From Burhinus oedicnemus (Eukaryota > Chordata > Aves > Charadriiformes > Burhinidae), in the NCBI GenBank assembly GCA_008921705.1, contig VFFE01007128.1:3249532-3313531 (forward strand): a stretch of 64,000 nt of DNA, written 5' to 3'. The notes beneath the pieces were generated by a model. It worked only from the letters and a program-made list of their open reading frames with translations, did not search any database and was not told the origin of the DNA. The stretch's first letter is position 1; each line of letters opens with the position of its first letter. Shown piece after piece: positions 13,237-26,589 of this stretch. Made by a program: the position numbers and the translations under genes.

Positions 13237-15134
13237 TACAGAAACACATTTTTAAAAACATATGGCATAGCGCATCTTGGAGAATAAGTTCATAAAGTTT
13301 TTGTGGGACTGAAAGGGACTTTTAACTTAATACGAAGTTCAAAAAATTAAGCTGCCTTTCAGTCTAGGCCAAGTATAGGATTAGGTGTACAGAAGAAATG
13401 TCTATCTCACCCTCAGTTAAAATTACAGGATGTTCAGTTTGAGTACATGATTCACAACTGGGATGATCTGCTCTCCAAAGGCAACAGGTCTTACAATAGT
13501 GCATTATGTTTCAAACTTACATTCTCTCCTGTGACTAGTGAAGGAACGCTGCTGGGAGATTTGGAAAAGTGCAATTCAAAGTTTATGAATGTTCTGAAAA
13601 TCATCCTAATAAATCATAATCATAATAATCCATTCATTTTAGTGTAACGTGGCTATCGGCAAGATCAAATTCTCTTTTTGCCTTACTGGAGTGGAGTGAT
13701 AATTCTTGGAACTTGACCTCTTGTGGTGTATAAGCAGTTGGAGACCATCACCGTAAACCTCCTTGGCAATGCAGTAAACTGCTGAGATGGAAACATAACA
13801 GTATATAATATTTTAAATGTGAACAGCTGATAGTCTTTAAATTGGTGCTGTTGAGCTGTCACTTTTACGTTTCAGGGCTTACTTTTGTATACAAGGAAGT
13901 ACAAAAGCTGTGGGTTTATTGTTACATCATGAATTTAGAAAAATCTGTGGGGATAAAATGGAAGTGCTTTTTCCTGAAGCCAGTCTATGTCTTAGTCACT
14001 GAAAATTCTGAGGGAATACACTCATTATTATCACTTGTGTTATTATTGTGAAAACTGGTACAAATTCTCTCACTAAAATGTGATTGATAGTCTTACAGTT
14101 GTTCATTATACTCCTGAGTTTTGAATGAAAATTATAAATTCTCTATAAATAAGTTGTTTCCTTTTAAAATGCTAATTTAGGAATAATTACAATCTATCAA
14201 GAGTTGTAGAACCAATATTAGTATCCACTGATATTTACAGGTTCTGTAAATCAGTATTTTTCAAACTTTTTATTTACCAAAAAGTTGTGAATCTTTTCAG
14301 GAAAAAAAAAAAACACACAACAAGGCCAGTGTTACTGCAGTAGTTTTCATTTATAACTGAAAATTAGGTTAAGCTTTGGATAATCACTCTTTCTTTCATT
14401 TTCCTTTATTTTGGCTGGTCATTTGCTTGTGTGCATAGGAACACATGCAGCTGTTTTATTCTCTTTTTTTTTTTTGGTGTGTGGTAATTCTTTCACTGTC
14501 ACATTCTGATCTACTTTAGATATGAACTCTCAGCCCAGTTGTATACCAGTTAAGAAAAAAACCAGTAGTTATTATATTAAGATGGAACAGATAACTGATA
14601 TGACTGAGCGTCTTTTGGACTTAGTTAGATAAACATTTCTGCTACTTGTGCCTGTACAGCTTTTTTTTCCTCGCCCTTGTTGATGAGGTATTCAGTGGCT
14701 TTTTTTAATTTGTTTTATTTCTAAATGAAAGAAATCACAGCTGATGCTTGGTGCCTTGGTCAGTACTTTTCTTTTCTGAATAATTGCCAGATTTGAGCTA
14801 GATTTGGACATTTTACTGAACACCCTTAGCTGCTGAAAAGACAGATGCTGGTTCAGATCCATGCGGTGAATACCTTTTGCTTGGACTTCTCCAGAGAACT
14901 AAAACACGTCTTTCCCTGATGTTTGCAGAAGATTCTGCAGTGCTGATTATTCTCCCAGTCTCTGGGAAAGCAGCTGCAATGTGCCAGCATACTGTGAGTT
15001 TAAAAGATGGCATGGAGTGCCCTCCCTCCTGCTGAGAGGCTCTCATAAAAATAACTAGACCTCAGTAAAATTACCCAGCAGGCCTTGGTGACAGTGAACA
15101 GAGTAGACCAATCATTAACATGATGTCAAGTGTA
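13237..15134. other. AT-rich unique DNA, no gene seen
   Basis: Unique AT-rich sequence with poly-A/T runs near 14,300 and 14,460. If the candidate minus-strand exon at 15,135-15,243 is real, the DNA just below it would be its 3' untranslated region. The first AATAAA on the minus strand is at 14,714-14,719, which would imply an untranslated region of about 420 nt. Nothing else was recognised. Confidence 0.45.
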
Positions 15135-15243
15135 TCATTCTACGTCAATGTAGCTGCTGTTGCTGCTATCGAGGTAAGACAGCAAGAAGGAAACTTGGGA
15201 GGAAAAAACTGCTTTTCCATCTACTTCAGCCTTTCTGCCCACG
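15135..15243 (-). CDS. Candidate terminal coding exon, unknown gene
   Basis: On the minus strand a long T-rich tract ends in tttttctag immediately before 15,243, a good polypyrimidine tract plus acceptor. From that acceptor only one of three frames is open. It runs about 35 codons (GRKAEVDGKAVFSSQ near the start, ending SYIDVE) to a TGA at 15,137-15,135. The peptide is hydrophilic and serine-rich towards the end and belongs to no family I recognise. No upstream partner exon was identified, so gene identity is unknown. The T-rich run could equally be a simple repeat that mimics an acceptor. Confidence 0.2.
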
Positions 15244-16556
15244 CTAGAAAAACAAAAAAATACAAACAAACAAAAACTAGTTAATGATACCCTTGCAGTG
15301 TAGCATAACTTAAAATGCTGATGTTTCTTTGAAAGGTTTGATCCTTGCGGTACAGTGTAAGAAGCAAAAGCATTCCAGCTAAGGAATTCCACAGTTTGCT
15401 TATTGAACAAACCATAATTAGCAACTTACACTAAGTTTCATTGTTAGTATTCTAGGACCTGTAATACATTAATTAACAGGCATTTCTAATTCTAATCGTT
15501 ACTGGAGAATGAAATAGGAAAACAGGTAACTACCCTGCCTGCTCCTCTGTTTTTAGGATATGCGCAAGTGTCTTGCCATCTGTACTCTAGAAATTATAAC
15601 ACAGAAAAAAGTATATTCTCACCCTTTAAATAAATATCTTAATTCTTGTAATATTCCATGCTGATAAGTGGTGTCTTCTGTGTGCCTTTTCATAGTCCTG
15701 ATTAGGGTTTGCTACCCTGGATTTCTACTCAGAAACATTGTGCAGTGCTGCGGAGTGCATGCTGGAGTAGCTTCGTACTGCCAGGGAGCATGGCCATGCT
15801 GCACTGCTCCTTTCACGCACAGGAAATGGGGTGGGGTTTACACAGCTGCGTGTTTGCACCTCTGGATTTGTCAGGCTGTCTGTTTATATTGTATATCTCT
15901 GCTGTCATGCACAGTAGGATTTCTGAATATCCAGCATTCTGGCTGGAGGTGTGGTCACTGCTGCGAAGAGGCTTTGGATATCCTGAAATCAAACACAAAC
16001 TTGTGCTATTCTAATTCCAAGTGGTTCAGGTTTCATGGCAAAAAGTGAAGAGAGATTGTGGAAGGAAGTAAAATACATAGTAGCCCTAGCCCACAAGTTT
16101 CTCTCTCCTTCCATCATACTTTGGTGCCTCAGCACGCCTCCCTGCCTCAAAGAACTGGGTTCTGATCCTGATTTACCTGGAAACTGGTCTTATACTGTTT
16201 CTACAGCTCAGGTTGCCTCATTCTACTTTGCTTACAGCTTTATAAGAGCTAAATTTGATTTTATATGTATGGTACATTATAAGATTTAATATGCAGTGTT
16301 ACAAAAAGATATAAACTCTTTTCTGTGAACTTCAATAATATTATTCACATTAATATTTTCATATGCATAGACTGGTAATACATCTATATGAGGCACGGTG
16401 GCAGGACTCTTGCGATATCAGTATGATTGAGTGCTGTTTTTACCAGTAAATGGCAGAGATTAGGAGGTTACTGGAAAAGAAATCATGGAATGTTTAGAGA
16501 CTGACTTCCAACAGGATTTGAAAATGAAATTTCTTAATAGATCATTCTGTATTTAA

Positions 16557-16574
16557 ATGCAAATGCTTTTGCAT
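16557..16574. repeat. Octamer-containing inverted repeat
   Basis: ATGCAAA, four bases, then TTTGCAT form a perfect 7-bp inverted repeat. The left arm extends into an ATGCAAAT octamer, the binding sequence of POU-domain factors. A short motif like this occurs often by chance in AT-rich DNA. Confidence 0.5.
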
Positions 16575-17785
16575 ACACATTTGTGTAGCCACATGTGTAT
16601 ATGCTGAAGGATATGATCTAGGTTTTCTGAGAAATAGAATTTTATTTGCTCTGTGTGAGTTTGGATGTCCTGTCTAGGTAACAGAGAAAGGTGTTTCAAC
16701 AGTGCTGGGCATTTTAAGAGGCAAGAAATATTTTTTGCAACTACTGATGTAGCCTACAGTATACTGCTTAAGTATAACAAGAAGCACTAGTACAGGGTGC
16801 TCACTAATGCTCAGTTGTCATTCCTCTGGAGGCTTTTTCATGTACCTCTGTGTGTCCACAATTCTTGAGCCTGTTGCTCAATTTCAGACGTAATTAGCAG
16901 AGGCAAAGATGCCTCAATATATCTTGACTTAATTTCAGTGGCATTAAAATAGCTGGTCAGTTAGAGGAGAGAGGCCCTATCAGTACCTTGTATCCAGGGG
17001 AACAGTTGAACGTTGAGATCAATTCTTACTAGATATCAGAAAGAAAGAGAAACATTTTAAGAATGCCCCAACGGTAGGAGAGGCCTCAGTCAGAGCTAGC
17101 ACCAAAAGCAGTTAATCATGGAACACACGTCTGAAAGAAACGAGGCTGAGAAGGAGGTTTGATTACATTTATTTTGCGTGTTGGGGTCTTCCAATTCTCC
17201 TTGTGTCTTCATTGAAATTGGTTTAGTTTCTGTCCTGTATAACACAGAAGATCAGATGTGCACTTGTTTACTGTCTTTGCAAAACTGCATATTTCAAAAA
17301 GACACAAAACATTGATTTCTTTTTCCCCTGGGGCAAATTATTGTAAAGAAGTGCTCAAAAGGAACAAGAAAGGAGGTGAGGTATATATTTTGTTACAGTT
17401 TACAAGTAAAGATGCATGCCCAGTCAATTATGAGTAGAGTTTACAAACAAGGTCAGTAGCAGGGAAAATTATTCTTAATGCTCAATTATGTTTTAAGTTG
17501 CATATAACTTTCTTGCAGCAGTTGTGTGAATATGTATATATTTCCTTGGAAGAAAGAAGAGCAGTAAAACTGAGAATATCAAAAACTGATATGTGGTCAC
17601 ATTATCTGTAAGAGTTGCTTGTTATACATCCAGTTTTGGACATCTGGTGTGGAGGTTGTAAATATTAATATGAAGATCAACCCTTCAAAGTGTTTTTAGT
17701 GGGCAATAGGTGCTTAAATGTCTTTATGAGTTCCAGCCTAAGCAGCTGCTTGGCAGCTACTGCAGAGCTGATTTGACCAGTGTTT

Positions 17786-17815
17786 TTGTGTGTGTGTGTG
17801 TGTGTATATATATAT
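17786..17815. repeat. (TG)n(TA)n microsatellite
   Basis: About ten TG units are followed by about five TA units. This is a standard compound dinucleotide microsatellite, probably length-polymorphic. Confidence 0.9.
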
Positions 17816-20348
17816 GTCCACCAGATAATCACTGGTTTTAGTTGAAATCATAAATCCTGGTGATGATGCTGAAAAAGCATTTGCATGCAGCTCATTCTTG
17901 ACTAGTTGGGTTGCTTATAGAGAATCATCAAAGCTTTTTTCAAAGGGAAGTAGATGTGACTAAACACCAGGAAGAGCAGATTTGTTGGGAAAGTCAGGGC
18001 TGCAAGATTTTGTTCGTGGTAGACTCCCTGGCAAGAGAGAGGAACAATGTGGTGCAGACAGGAGAGTGGCTACTAAGCTACTTAGTAAAATGCCTGTTGA
18101 GTTGAGTTCCTCCAAAACTGAGGTATACCGAGACTTCCATACCTAAAATAGAATTCCTGCCGATTGTAAATATATCTTAAATTTCGAAGTCCTGCATACA
18201 TATCCTCAGAGAATGAGCAGGGATTCTTTTCTCTGGAAGATTAGGGTAAGGAAGGCTTGTAGTTACTTTTGTATCTTTAAAGCCTGATTTAGCTTTGAGA
18301 ATAATCTTTATTTGAAATACTGTGTTAAATCAGGCTATTAACTCTTCTGCTTTCCTTATCTTTCAACTTTTAAAGCTGTTATCCTATTCCCATCTTGTCT
18401 GACTGAATTGTCATCAGCTCCATTTTGGTTCATTTATACCTTCTAGCAAAGGATTTGATGTTCACACTAAGTATCTTTTATATTCATAACTTTACTCAGC
18501 TTTAGGGTGTTTCACCTATCATCACCTAAAACATTCTTTTCATCTCATGAGGGGCTGCATCCTTTTGTTCTCATTATTGAGAATTTTGAAATTCAGCCAT
18601 GTCTGAGTTCTAGGATCACGTAGCGATGGATGGTCATTTGAGCTGTTGCTGCCCTGGCTTTGCCTCAGAGTCTGAACAGGACTAACTACAATCACAGGCA
18701 TACTGAAAAAAAGACTCAAGTGGTTTTCAGGCTGATATCTCCAAATCCTTAGATGACTTTTAAGGACTATGAAAGGTAACTTTAAAAACTACTGAAAAGA
18801 GTTAACTCTGCTTACTATGGGTTCTTACTTTTATGGAAATTTTTTTTATAATTGGTGAACTGAGAAAAGTGTTGAAACTCTTACCAAATACACTGAATAA
18901 AAGACTTCAAATCATATCTAGGTGTAATGAGCATAATTGTCATCAGCTTGTGCTTTGCATAAGAAATTTCTCTGCGGTTTGTGATTCAATTACATATTGG
19001 TGGATGAAGAAATTATTTTCGTAGGTGTTTAGGAATAAACAATGATTTTGTCAATAAATTCTCAGCAGTTGAATATTATCCATCAAAAGCACCTTCATTC
19101 TGAGAAAGCTGAACCAATGAACTCTTTTTAACTTTGAATAATCCAGTATTTTTAGTCTTCTCATGTATTCAAGCTTTACAAAAGACTGCAGATTTTGCAT
19201 GTGATTAATAGTGTATTCCTGGAAAAAATTCTCAGCTACCCCTTGAAATGTCATTTCCTCTTCTTTTTAAGTGTGTAAAGATTATATTAAGGCTCAGGTT
19301 TATACAATTCAAACTTTTTGCTGCATGTTAGCTCCTTTTAATCTCCAAAATAAAACAGAGGAAGACAACTGCCTAACTGAATTCTGTGTGAAATGTCACT
19401 AAGCTTATTATAGTTCGTTACAAAGTGAGATTCTCTCTAGAATTTAAGACTAAAATGTTGTGACATAAAAAACCAGTATATTGCAAATATTTGAGTCTGA
19501 AGACAATCTATGTAAAATCAAGTCACCTTGATGATAGATTTTAAAATTCATTTTAATTTTGTGTGTATAACATAACCTTATAAGAAGTTGCTATCTGAAG
19601 CACAGTTTCATGCAGACAAGGTTGACTTAGCACCTGTAATAAACTCCATAGGTCACTGTCACACCTCAGCCACTTTCTTTTCAGAAGGTCTGAAACCTAG
19701 TCTGCAATTTTCTGTTCTTCAGGGTGTTTTCATATTGCTTAGTCTTTGGTTTTGACTGTTTTTACACCTCCTTGAAAATTTTCACTGCTAAAAGGAAATA
19801 ATTGTTTATTTTGATCACAGGAAGAATAAATATTAGAATTAATGGTATGAAGAAGAGCTAAGCACTGTTCTTTTGAACGTTGAAAAGACAGAAACAAAAG
19901 GATCTCTATTTAAAAATGTTCCATGTGATGTGGACATTTTAAAAAACTAGGAAATGAATTAGGAAAAAAATTTTACAAAATGTTTTCATGAAGGTAATGT
20001 TTCATCTGAAAACTGTTGAAATTCATCAAGTAGATATTGTCAGAATTTGTAAGTGCACTGGATTTAGATTTGTGAAATCTTTTGTCACTGCTAAACTTAA
20101 TTTCTCATTTAAAGAAATGACAACTAAAATTTTCATTCTGATCTGATGTTGAGTAGTTATAGATATACATGCATTGGAAACATAAAATTGAAAAAGAATA
20201 AAGACAGAACCCCTGATGTCCACTAGTATACATATCTTTTTATTACTCAAGTAAAAACTTGCTTATATTTTAATTCCTAAAGAGTATTAGAAGTACTTAT
20301 ATAAGCAGTCACACATTGTTTGTGTTATACTGGCAAGATATGATGTTT

Positions 20349-20364
20349 TTAGATTTTTTTTTTT
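20349..20364. repeat. Poly-T run
   Basis: An uninterrupted run of about 15 T residues in AT-rich surroundings. No LINE or SINE tail is recognisable next to it. Confidence 0.7.
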
Positions 20365-23300
20365 TTTAAATGAGATATGTTGAATGACTATCCAGTAACA
20401 TTTCAGCTGCAGGATACGTTTACAGCCCTGAAACTGGGAATTGTTGAAAAGCACTAGGAAATATTTTGCATTGACCAAAATTTTTTGATACAATAACAAA
20501 ATATAGATCCAGCCATTCCAGAATGTTTAATGAATTTGCATTACCTTTTGCTGAATTACATATTATGAAGAAAATAAAAATATGGTATCATTCTGAAATC
20601 ATCACAGAGCTATTTTCAATACACCTTAAGCAACACGTCTGTGATGCAAAAAAAACCCCAACATCCTCTTGCAAAGGACTTTTTTCGTTAATTGCATTTA
20701 ATTTTTTTTTAATTTAAAAAGCTTTAAAATTGCTTTGAATTTATAATTTTGTTTTCTGTAAAATCAAACTGTTGTTAACTCAATGGTGTTTATTCATATT
20801 AAGCCTCCTATGTCCTCTGTTAAATGCAGATACATGTGTAAAAGACTATACTCCCATTGCTAATTCTAGATTCTGATTTATATACTGGAAAGAAAACGTA
20901 TATTTCTGTATTTCAACATATTCATCAGCGGTCTGATGGAGTCGGCAGTGATATGACAGCATTTACTGGTTTTAGTCGGTTATTTAATGTAGAAAGGACA
21001 AGAATAACTACAGAAGGATTTTGTAAAATTGAGTGACTGTGCACTAAAATGGTAGGTGAAATTCAACGTGGGTACATATAAAGTGATGTAGAAGAAGAAA
21101 ACAGTTTGAGCTCCACATGTAAAATTATGATATTTGGGCTTATTAATTGTCAAGAGCAAGACCTTGGAATTGTTATAGGTAGTGCTGGTGAAAAGTATCA
21201 GCTCAGTGTTTGGTGAGTGTCCAGAACAAACCACCTTTTAGGAATTACTAGGGAAATAATAGAGCAGAAACAAATTAATACATAGTTATGTCCCTGTATA
21301 AATACATTTTTCATTCACACTGTGAATGCCATGTGCTCTTCTGGTGTCTCTCCCATCTCAGAAGGGATCTATTGGAATTTAAAAGCTTTAAATAAAGGAA
21401 ATAAAGATGATGAAATGCCTTGCATATATGAAATGGCTAAGTGGGCTGGGACTTTTTGTTGGAAAGGAGACAGTTCAGAGGGAGATCATAGATACATTTG
21501 TACTTAGTGTATAAATTTTCAGTTAGTCTGCAAATACAAATATACTTAATGTGACATCTGAACCTCCTTCATTTTCATGTGCTTTATTTTGACTGTTTAT
21601 GTTTTCTTTATGGAAGCATGCAATTAAGAGAAAGATAGTTAACTCTGATCTAACTTGAGGACTTCATGTGGTGTAGATTCTTCTTTAGCAGAAGTCAATG
21701 GCAAAATGCCCAGTGGGATCCCAATGCAGAGACTGGGATATGTAGATACACTTCTATGTGATACGGAATTCATTTAAAATATAGGATTAAATCCTGTTCA
21801 TCACAGTTAGGCAACATGAGCGTTTGCTTCAGAGGGACTGCTAATTTGAATAAGAACATTATCCATAATCAGCAAGTCCTTTCAAAGCTTGGATCAATGC
21901 CAGGCTAAAAGTTCTTCATTCTTATCTCTTGGAGCCAAAGGAAGGCATGAAAAGAGAGAAAAAAATTACAATAGGCATTCTTATCAGCTGGTTTAATCAA
22001 GTAAGCATTTATCTCTCCACTTTGTTGCAGAAGAGGAGAAAAACCTCACTTTCTGACCTTGTAAGTTAGACAGGCTGGCCTGTTGTATGACAGGCTCAGG
22101 AGATAACCTTCTCTTTGCCTTTTCTGAGTGAAAGGACACACGTTTCTGCAGAGGGAAAAGCAGAGACAATCAAGGCTGTATTTACTTAAAGAAAGAGGGG
22201 GCAGACTGGTGGGAAGTGCACTGACTGGTCTGAGAGAGAATGAGTAAGATCTTCTGTTAGTCCATTTTACTGCTTCTCTAGTTCATTGTCTAATATGGAA
22301 GAGTGACAGTAGTACCCATGAGAGAACATTGTGATCACTCAAGTGACACAGCAGGGAGACCAGAATAGGCCTCCTTTTATCCCCAGAGTACATACAAAAG
22401 GGAGTGGAAGTAGAATCTTTTCTGACCCTTTTCCAATCTTCCTTGACTCCCTCAGAGTTTTTACCTTTTGCATAGGGAAATAGTGCATGTAAAAATACAT
22501 TCAGAATAAGATTTATAAATTTAATATGCTGGGTTTATATATATACAGAGAGATATGCCAGTGGGAATGTTTTAGGTTTTAAAGAGAAAATTAATGTGGA
22601 AGTTAGAAATGGTGATAAAAATTTGCCCTGGAGGCTGTGTAGGTGCACTGCTGGTGGCAGGAAAGCTGTAGCACCCTGAAGTGCACACGTTATGTCCCCA
22701 CGCTTCCAGTATCTAAACCTATATTGTCTGGTTATTTGGGAGAGAATAGTTTATAGAGAATTGTAAGGAGAAATTTTCAAATAAATCTCTTTTTGTTGTC
22801 CTTTAAGCTACTCAGAAATATTAAACTACATTTTGACCTTACCTACCTGCGTTCATTTTGTTTTACTCTTCTGTGTAATTGAGGTGATAACCTCAGCCCT
22901 AAATACCCCATGCATTTCCATCCTTTCAATTTCCTCTCCCTTTTTCCATACATCGGTTACAAAAGGGTTGTGTGGCAGAGTGTAATTTTAATTCCACTGT
23001 GCTCTGAATGACCTCAGAGCTAGGATAGCTGTGCAACTTTATAGCATTTCCCTTGCTGCAAATAAATGCTGCATGGAGGGCTCCATCCATGATTCAACAT
23101 TACAGAAAGAAAAACGTGTAGATCACAGAGTATTTTGCAAGGATTTAGTGAACTACTCGGCAGTTTTGCTCCTGGGAAGCACAAGTGAAGGGAGCAAGGA
23201 AGGAGATCTGTACCAAATGAGAGGACGGAAGAAATACTGGAAAGACAAAGAGACTAGGAAGTTTGCCACTGTTGATACAACAGAGGAAAAACTAATGGTC

Positions 23301-23805
23301 TCCAATACTGCTTTAGCTACCAAAATATTTGTTTAAAATATTGTCTAGAGAAACAAGTCATTTTTAACACCTACAGCCGATCCAAGATGAAGTAGGTATA
23401 TTTCCTACTCTTTTGCACTAAAAATTTCCTCCCTGAACTAATCCTAAAGTAATTTCTTCTAACAGATTCATGTCTTTTGAGCCCTAGAGTCTACTGTAAT
23501 CATTGAAGTCTGTCTTTCAGTATTTTACAGGCGAAGTACTTTTGGTATCAATGTTACAACACCTACCTAGAAATTAAGAATTAAAAATTTCAAGTTGTGA
23601 AAAATCTATTCCTTTTGACAACATATTCTAAAAATTAGTAACGCTTCCACTTAAAAACATGTACCTTTCTCTAGATGGAACTTCAGCTTCCAGACTTTCT
23701 GTCTCCATTTTTATATACATTTTGAAATCCCTCTTTCTAAGAAATTAACCAAATTACCATGAAAATAGATTATGATAATTGGATTTAAGTTTCCTATGCT
23801 GAGTC

Positions 23806-23832
23806 ACCCCCCTCATCCTCCCCCCCTTCCCC
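23806..23832. repeat. C-rich tract (quadruplex-capable on minus strand)
   Basis: Several C runs (six, seven and four residues) separated by short pyrimidine spacers fit the quadruplex/i-motif pattern. It is an isolated low-complexity tract in AT-rich DNA. Confidence 0.65.
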
Positions 23833-26589
23833 ATAGTCAAGTATTTTGGGAAATAGGTATTTAAACTTAAGTTAGATGAACTTCATTGGTCCATCTTCCA
23901 AAATGTCTGAACAGAAAATAAGGCCAAAATAGACATACAATTGTAGAGGAAATTTTAAAAATATCACCACAAATCAATTTGCAGGAAAAAGACTTTCTTG
24001 TTTACACTTATATCCATTTTTAAAATGGCAGCAAAAATAAAGAAATTAGTTGATTTTATTAGCTTCACACAAAAATGAGGGGGTTTATTTTCATCATGTC
24101 ATAACAGATTCATGTTGTTCCACTTTGTATTTAGGGAAAGATGACTGTGTGACATTTGACATTGTGCTTGTTTACTCCAATGGCAGTATTACTGATTGTC
24201 TGAGAACAGCTTGAAATGGAGCCCAGCTTGCAGCTGGAAAACTAAGCTTGAAGCAATTTAACTAGAATTATATTTACAGAATTAAAACATTTGAGGGGAA
24301 ACAAATAATTATTATTTTATGGTGTTTTCTTGAGTCCCAGTTCTACTTCTCACATTGTTTTATAAATTTCTGTGAAATTGTTATCCCAGAAACCTCTTGA
24401 ATGCAGACTTTCAAAAGCACTGCAGAGTACTAATCTTGGAGTTTCTTTCAAGATGTTTTTAAAAAAATTCAGTCCTGTCTACCCATAACTTAATGGGAAA
24501 GAACAATGCACAAGTATTAATTCTGTCTCTCATAACAAGTTTTAGAAATTGACTTGTGAAAACCTTTAATCTTTTCTCTATTTTAAATGCTATTTCTTCC
24601 AGACTAAGTCAATTTGTATTTTTTAGCCTGAGAAGTTCTTTCCATGGCTGAATAAAAAAACAGTTTCAGAGAAATTAGATATAAGTCATTGTTTCACACT
24701 AGAGTACTTCTCTTTCTCTCTTTGTCCTTGCTGGTGCTGAGGTCCGGGTTCTGTTTTTTCTTTTTCTTTTCCTTCCAAAGTCTCTCAAGGTTTTTCAATT
24801 ACTTTGAGGTCAAAACTTTGGTTAATGCTGGGAAAAGTATGGAAATGTCTCACTACAAATGTTATCACTGGGTGAACAAGTGGTCTTTCTGTTACCACCT
24901 ACTGACAAGTTGTGTGACAGTATTTTCTATTCATATTTACTAGAAAACTTGCTTCTCAAAGTATTTATTCTTTTGCTTGAAAAATGTTTCAAGCTTAATG
25001 CATCCACTTGGATGTTTTCTGGCCTCCTTGGAGCAATTCCATTTTGAACATCTCCTACATCCCGCTCAGTTTAGAAGCCAGAAGTTGATGAAATTTTCTG
25101 GAATTTTGTCCGTTCAACTGCTTCAGCTGGTGGTTTTCAAAGACATTACCTTTAATTTTCTTTTTGGATTCTTAGCAAATTGACTCAGACTTTTGTGAAT
25201 CAGTCTGTTAGCCACAACTGACTTGTGGATATCAGCCCTTGCTAAACGAAATTTCATATAGCAAGAGCTTGCTATTTTAAATTCAGTTTATACAAATTAC
25301 ATGGTATAATTCTTTTCTGTCTTTATTGCATGGCCAACAAGTTCCAAGCTGAAGTCATCCCTGTGTAGGCTGTTTGAAGTTCTACTGAGAAAAAGGACAT
25401 TTTAGAGAGAAAGCCGTCACAGCTGAGCAGGTGGCAGAAAATCAGTGCCTTAAACTTTGCTGAAAGTGGGAAGATCAGCAGAAGATATTCCCTGAATGTT
25501 TAATTCCATCAACTCCAGTTTCATATTCACCAAGTAGTTGAGCATATAATAGACAAGGACTCAGATCTTTTTAGGGACCCACTCATTACCTGTGTCTTTA
25601 ATACACACACTCTCATGCGTAAATCTTACTTTAACACATACAGGAACAAAAACAAGATCCCAAAAAGACTGTAAATGGGAAAAGCATAGGAGGAAGATAG
25701 CAGAATACTTGCTCAGTTTTATTTAGTCCAAAAAGAGAAGAGCCTCACAGATTTGATGGAGTAGCTATTACCAGACCAAGAAAAGTTACCTCCCTTCTTA
25801 CAGAGGAAAACTGAGATAAATGGCACATCCTAATGACCAACCAGATGGCCATCCTTGGTTTATTTTTGTTAGTGAAGTTATCCCATTGCATTTGCTTAAA
25901 AATTACTTTTTCACTTGGCTGAAATCTTGGGGGTGGGAGCAAGAGGAAACGCTTTTTCTGGAATCATACATTTGTTTACTCAAGTTATGTACACTTGCAA
26001 AAACCTTTGGGGACATAATTGTTTTCTCCTTGTTGGATCGCCGTTGATTTGAGAAGTTTCCTATACTCCACATAAAATTATTATTTTCAATTACTCATTT
26101 AAAACATTTTCAGTGATCATTTTATGTGATCACCACATGTCTGGTCTCCGGAAGGTTTATAAATCTCTGTGAGGCTCTCAGTCTTTTCAGAGGTATAATT
26201 GCAGATGAGCCCATCTGTTCCCTTTTAATTTCCATCTTCCATGTTTATCTACCTTTCTTATGTTTGGCAGTATATGGATGGCAGAGGGGCTCAGCAGTTG
26301 GTGAAAAGGTGGTAGTGCTTGATATTGTCAAGTCTGAAGAAAATAGAGCAAATTTTGAAACTTGAAAAATACATTGTAATAAATATGTGAATGACTTTAA
26401 ATTCAGTTTCTGAACAAAAATGGGAAAAACTACAAATCCATTTTAAGTCACAAAGCTAAATTCCTATATAATTTCTTGTAAGGGTAATATGTGTTTTTTC
26501 AAAACAACTAAGTATTATGGATCACTGCTGGACATCAACATTAGCACCATTACTGCATTTGTAAACCAATAGAGAAAGAGAGGAATTCT

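Noticed and set aside
15668..16048. 126-codon plus-strand frame, cysteine-rich
   Set aside because: No splice context, no recognisable family, and overlapping frames on both strands. The composition alone explains it.
23031..23336. 101-codon plus-strand frame rich in lysine and glutamate
   Set aside because: No exon borders or known domain. The composition follows the purine-rich DNA.
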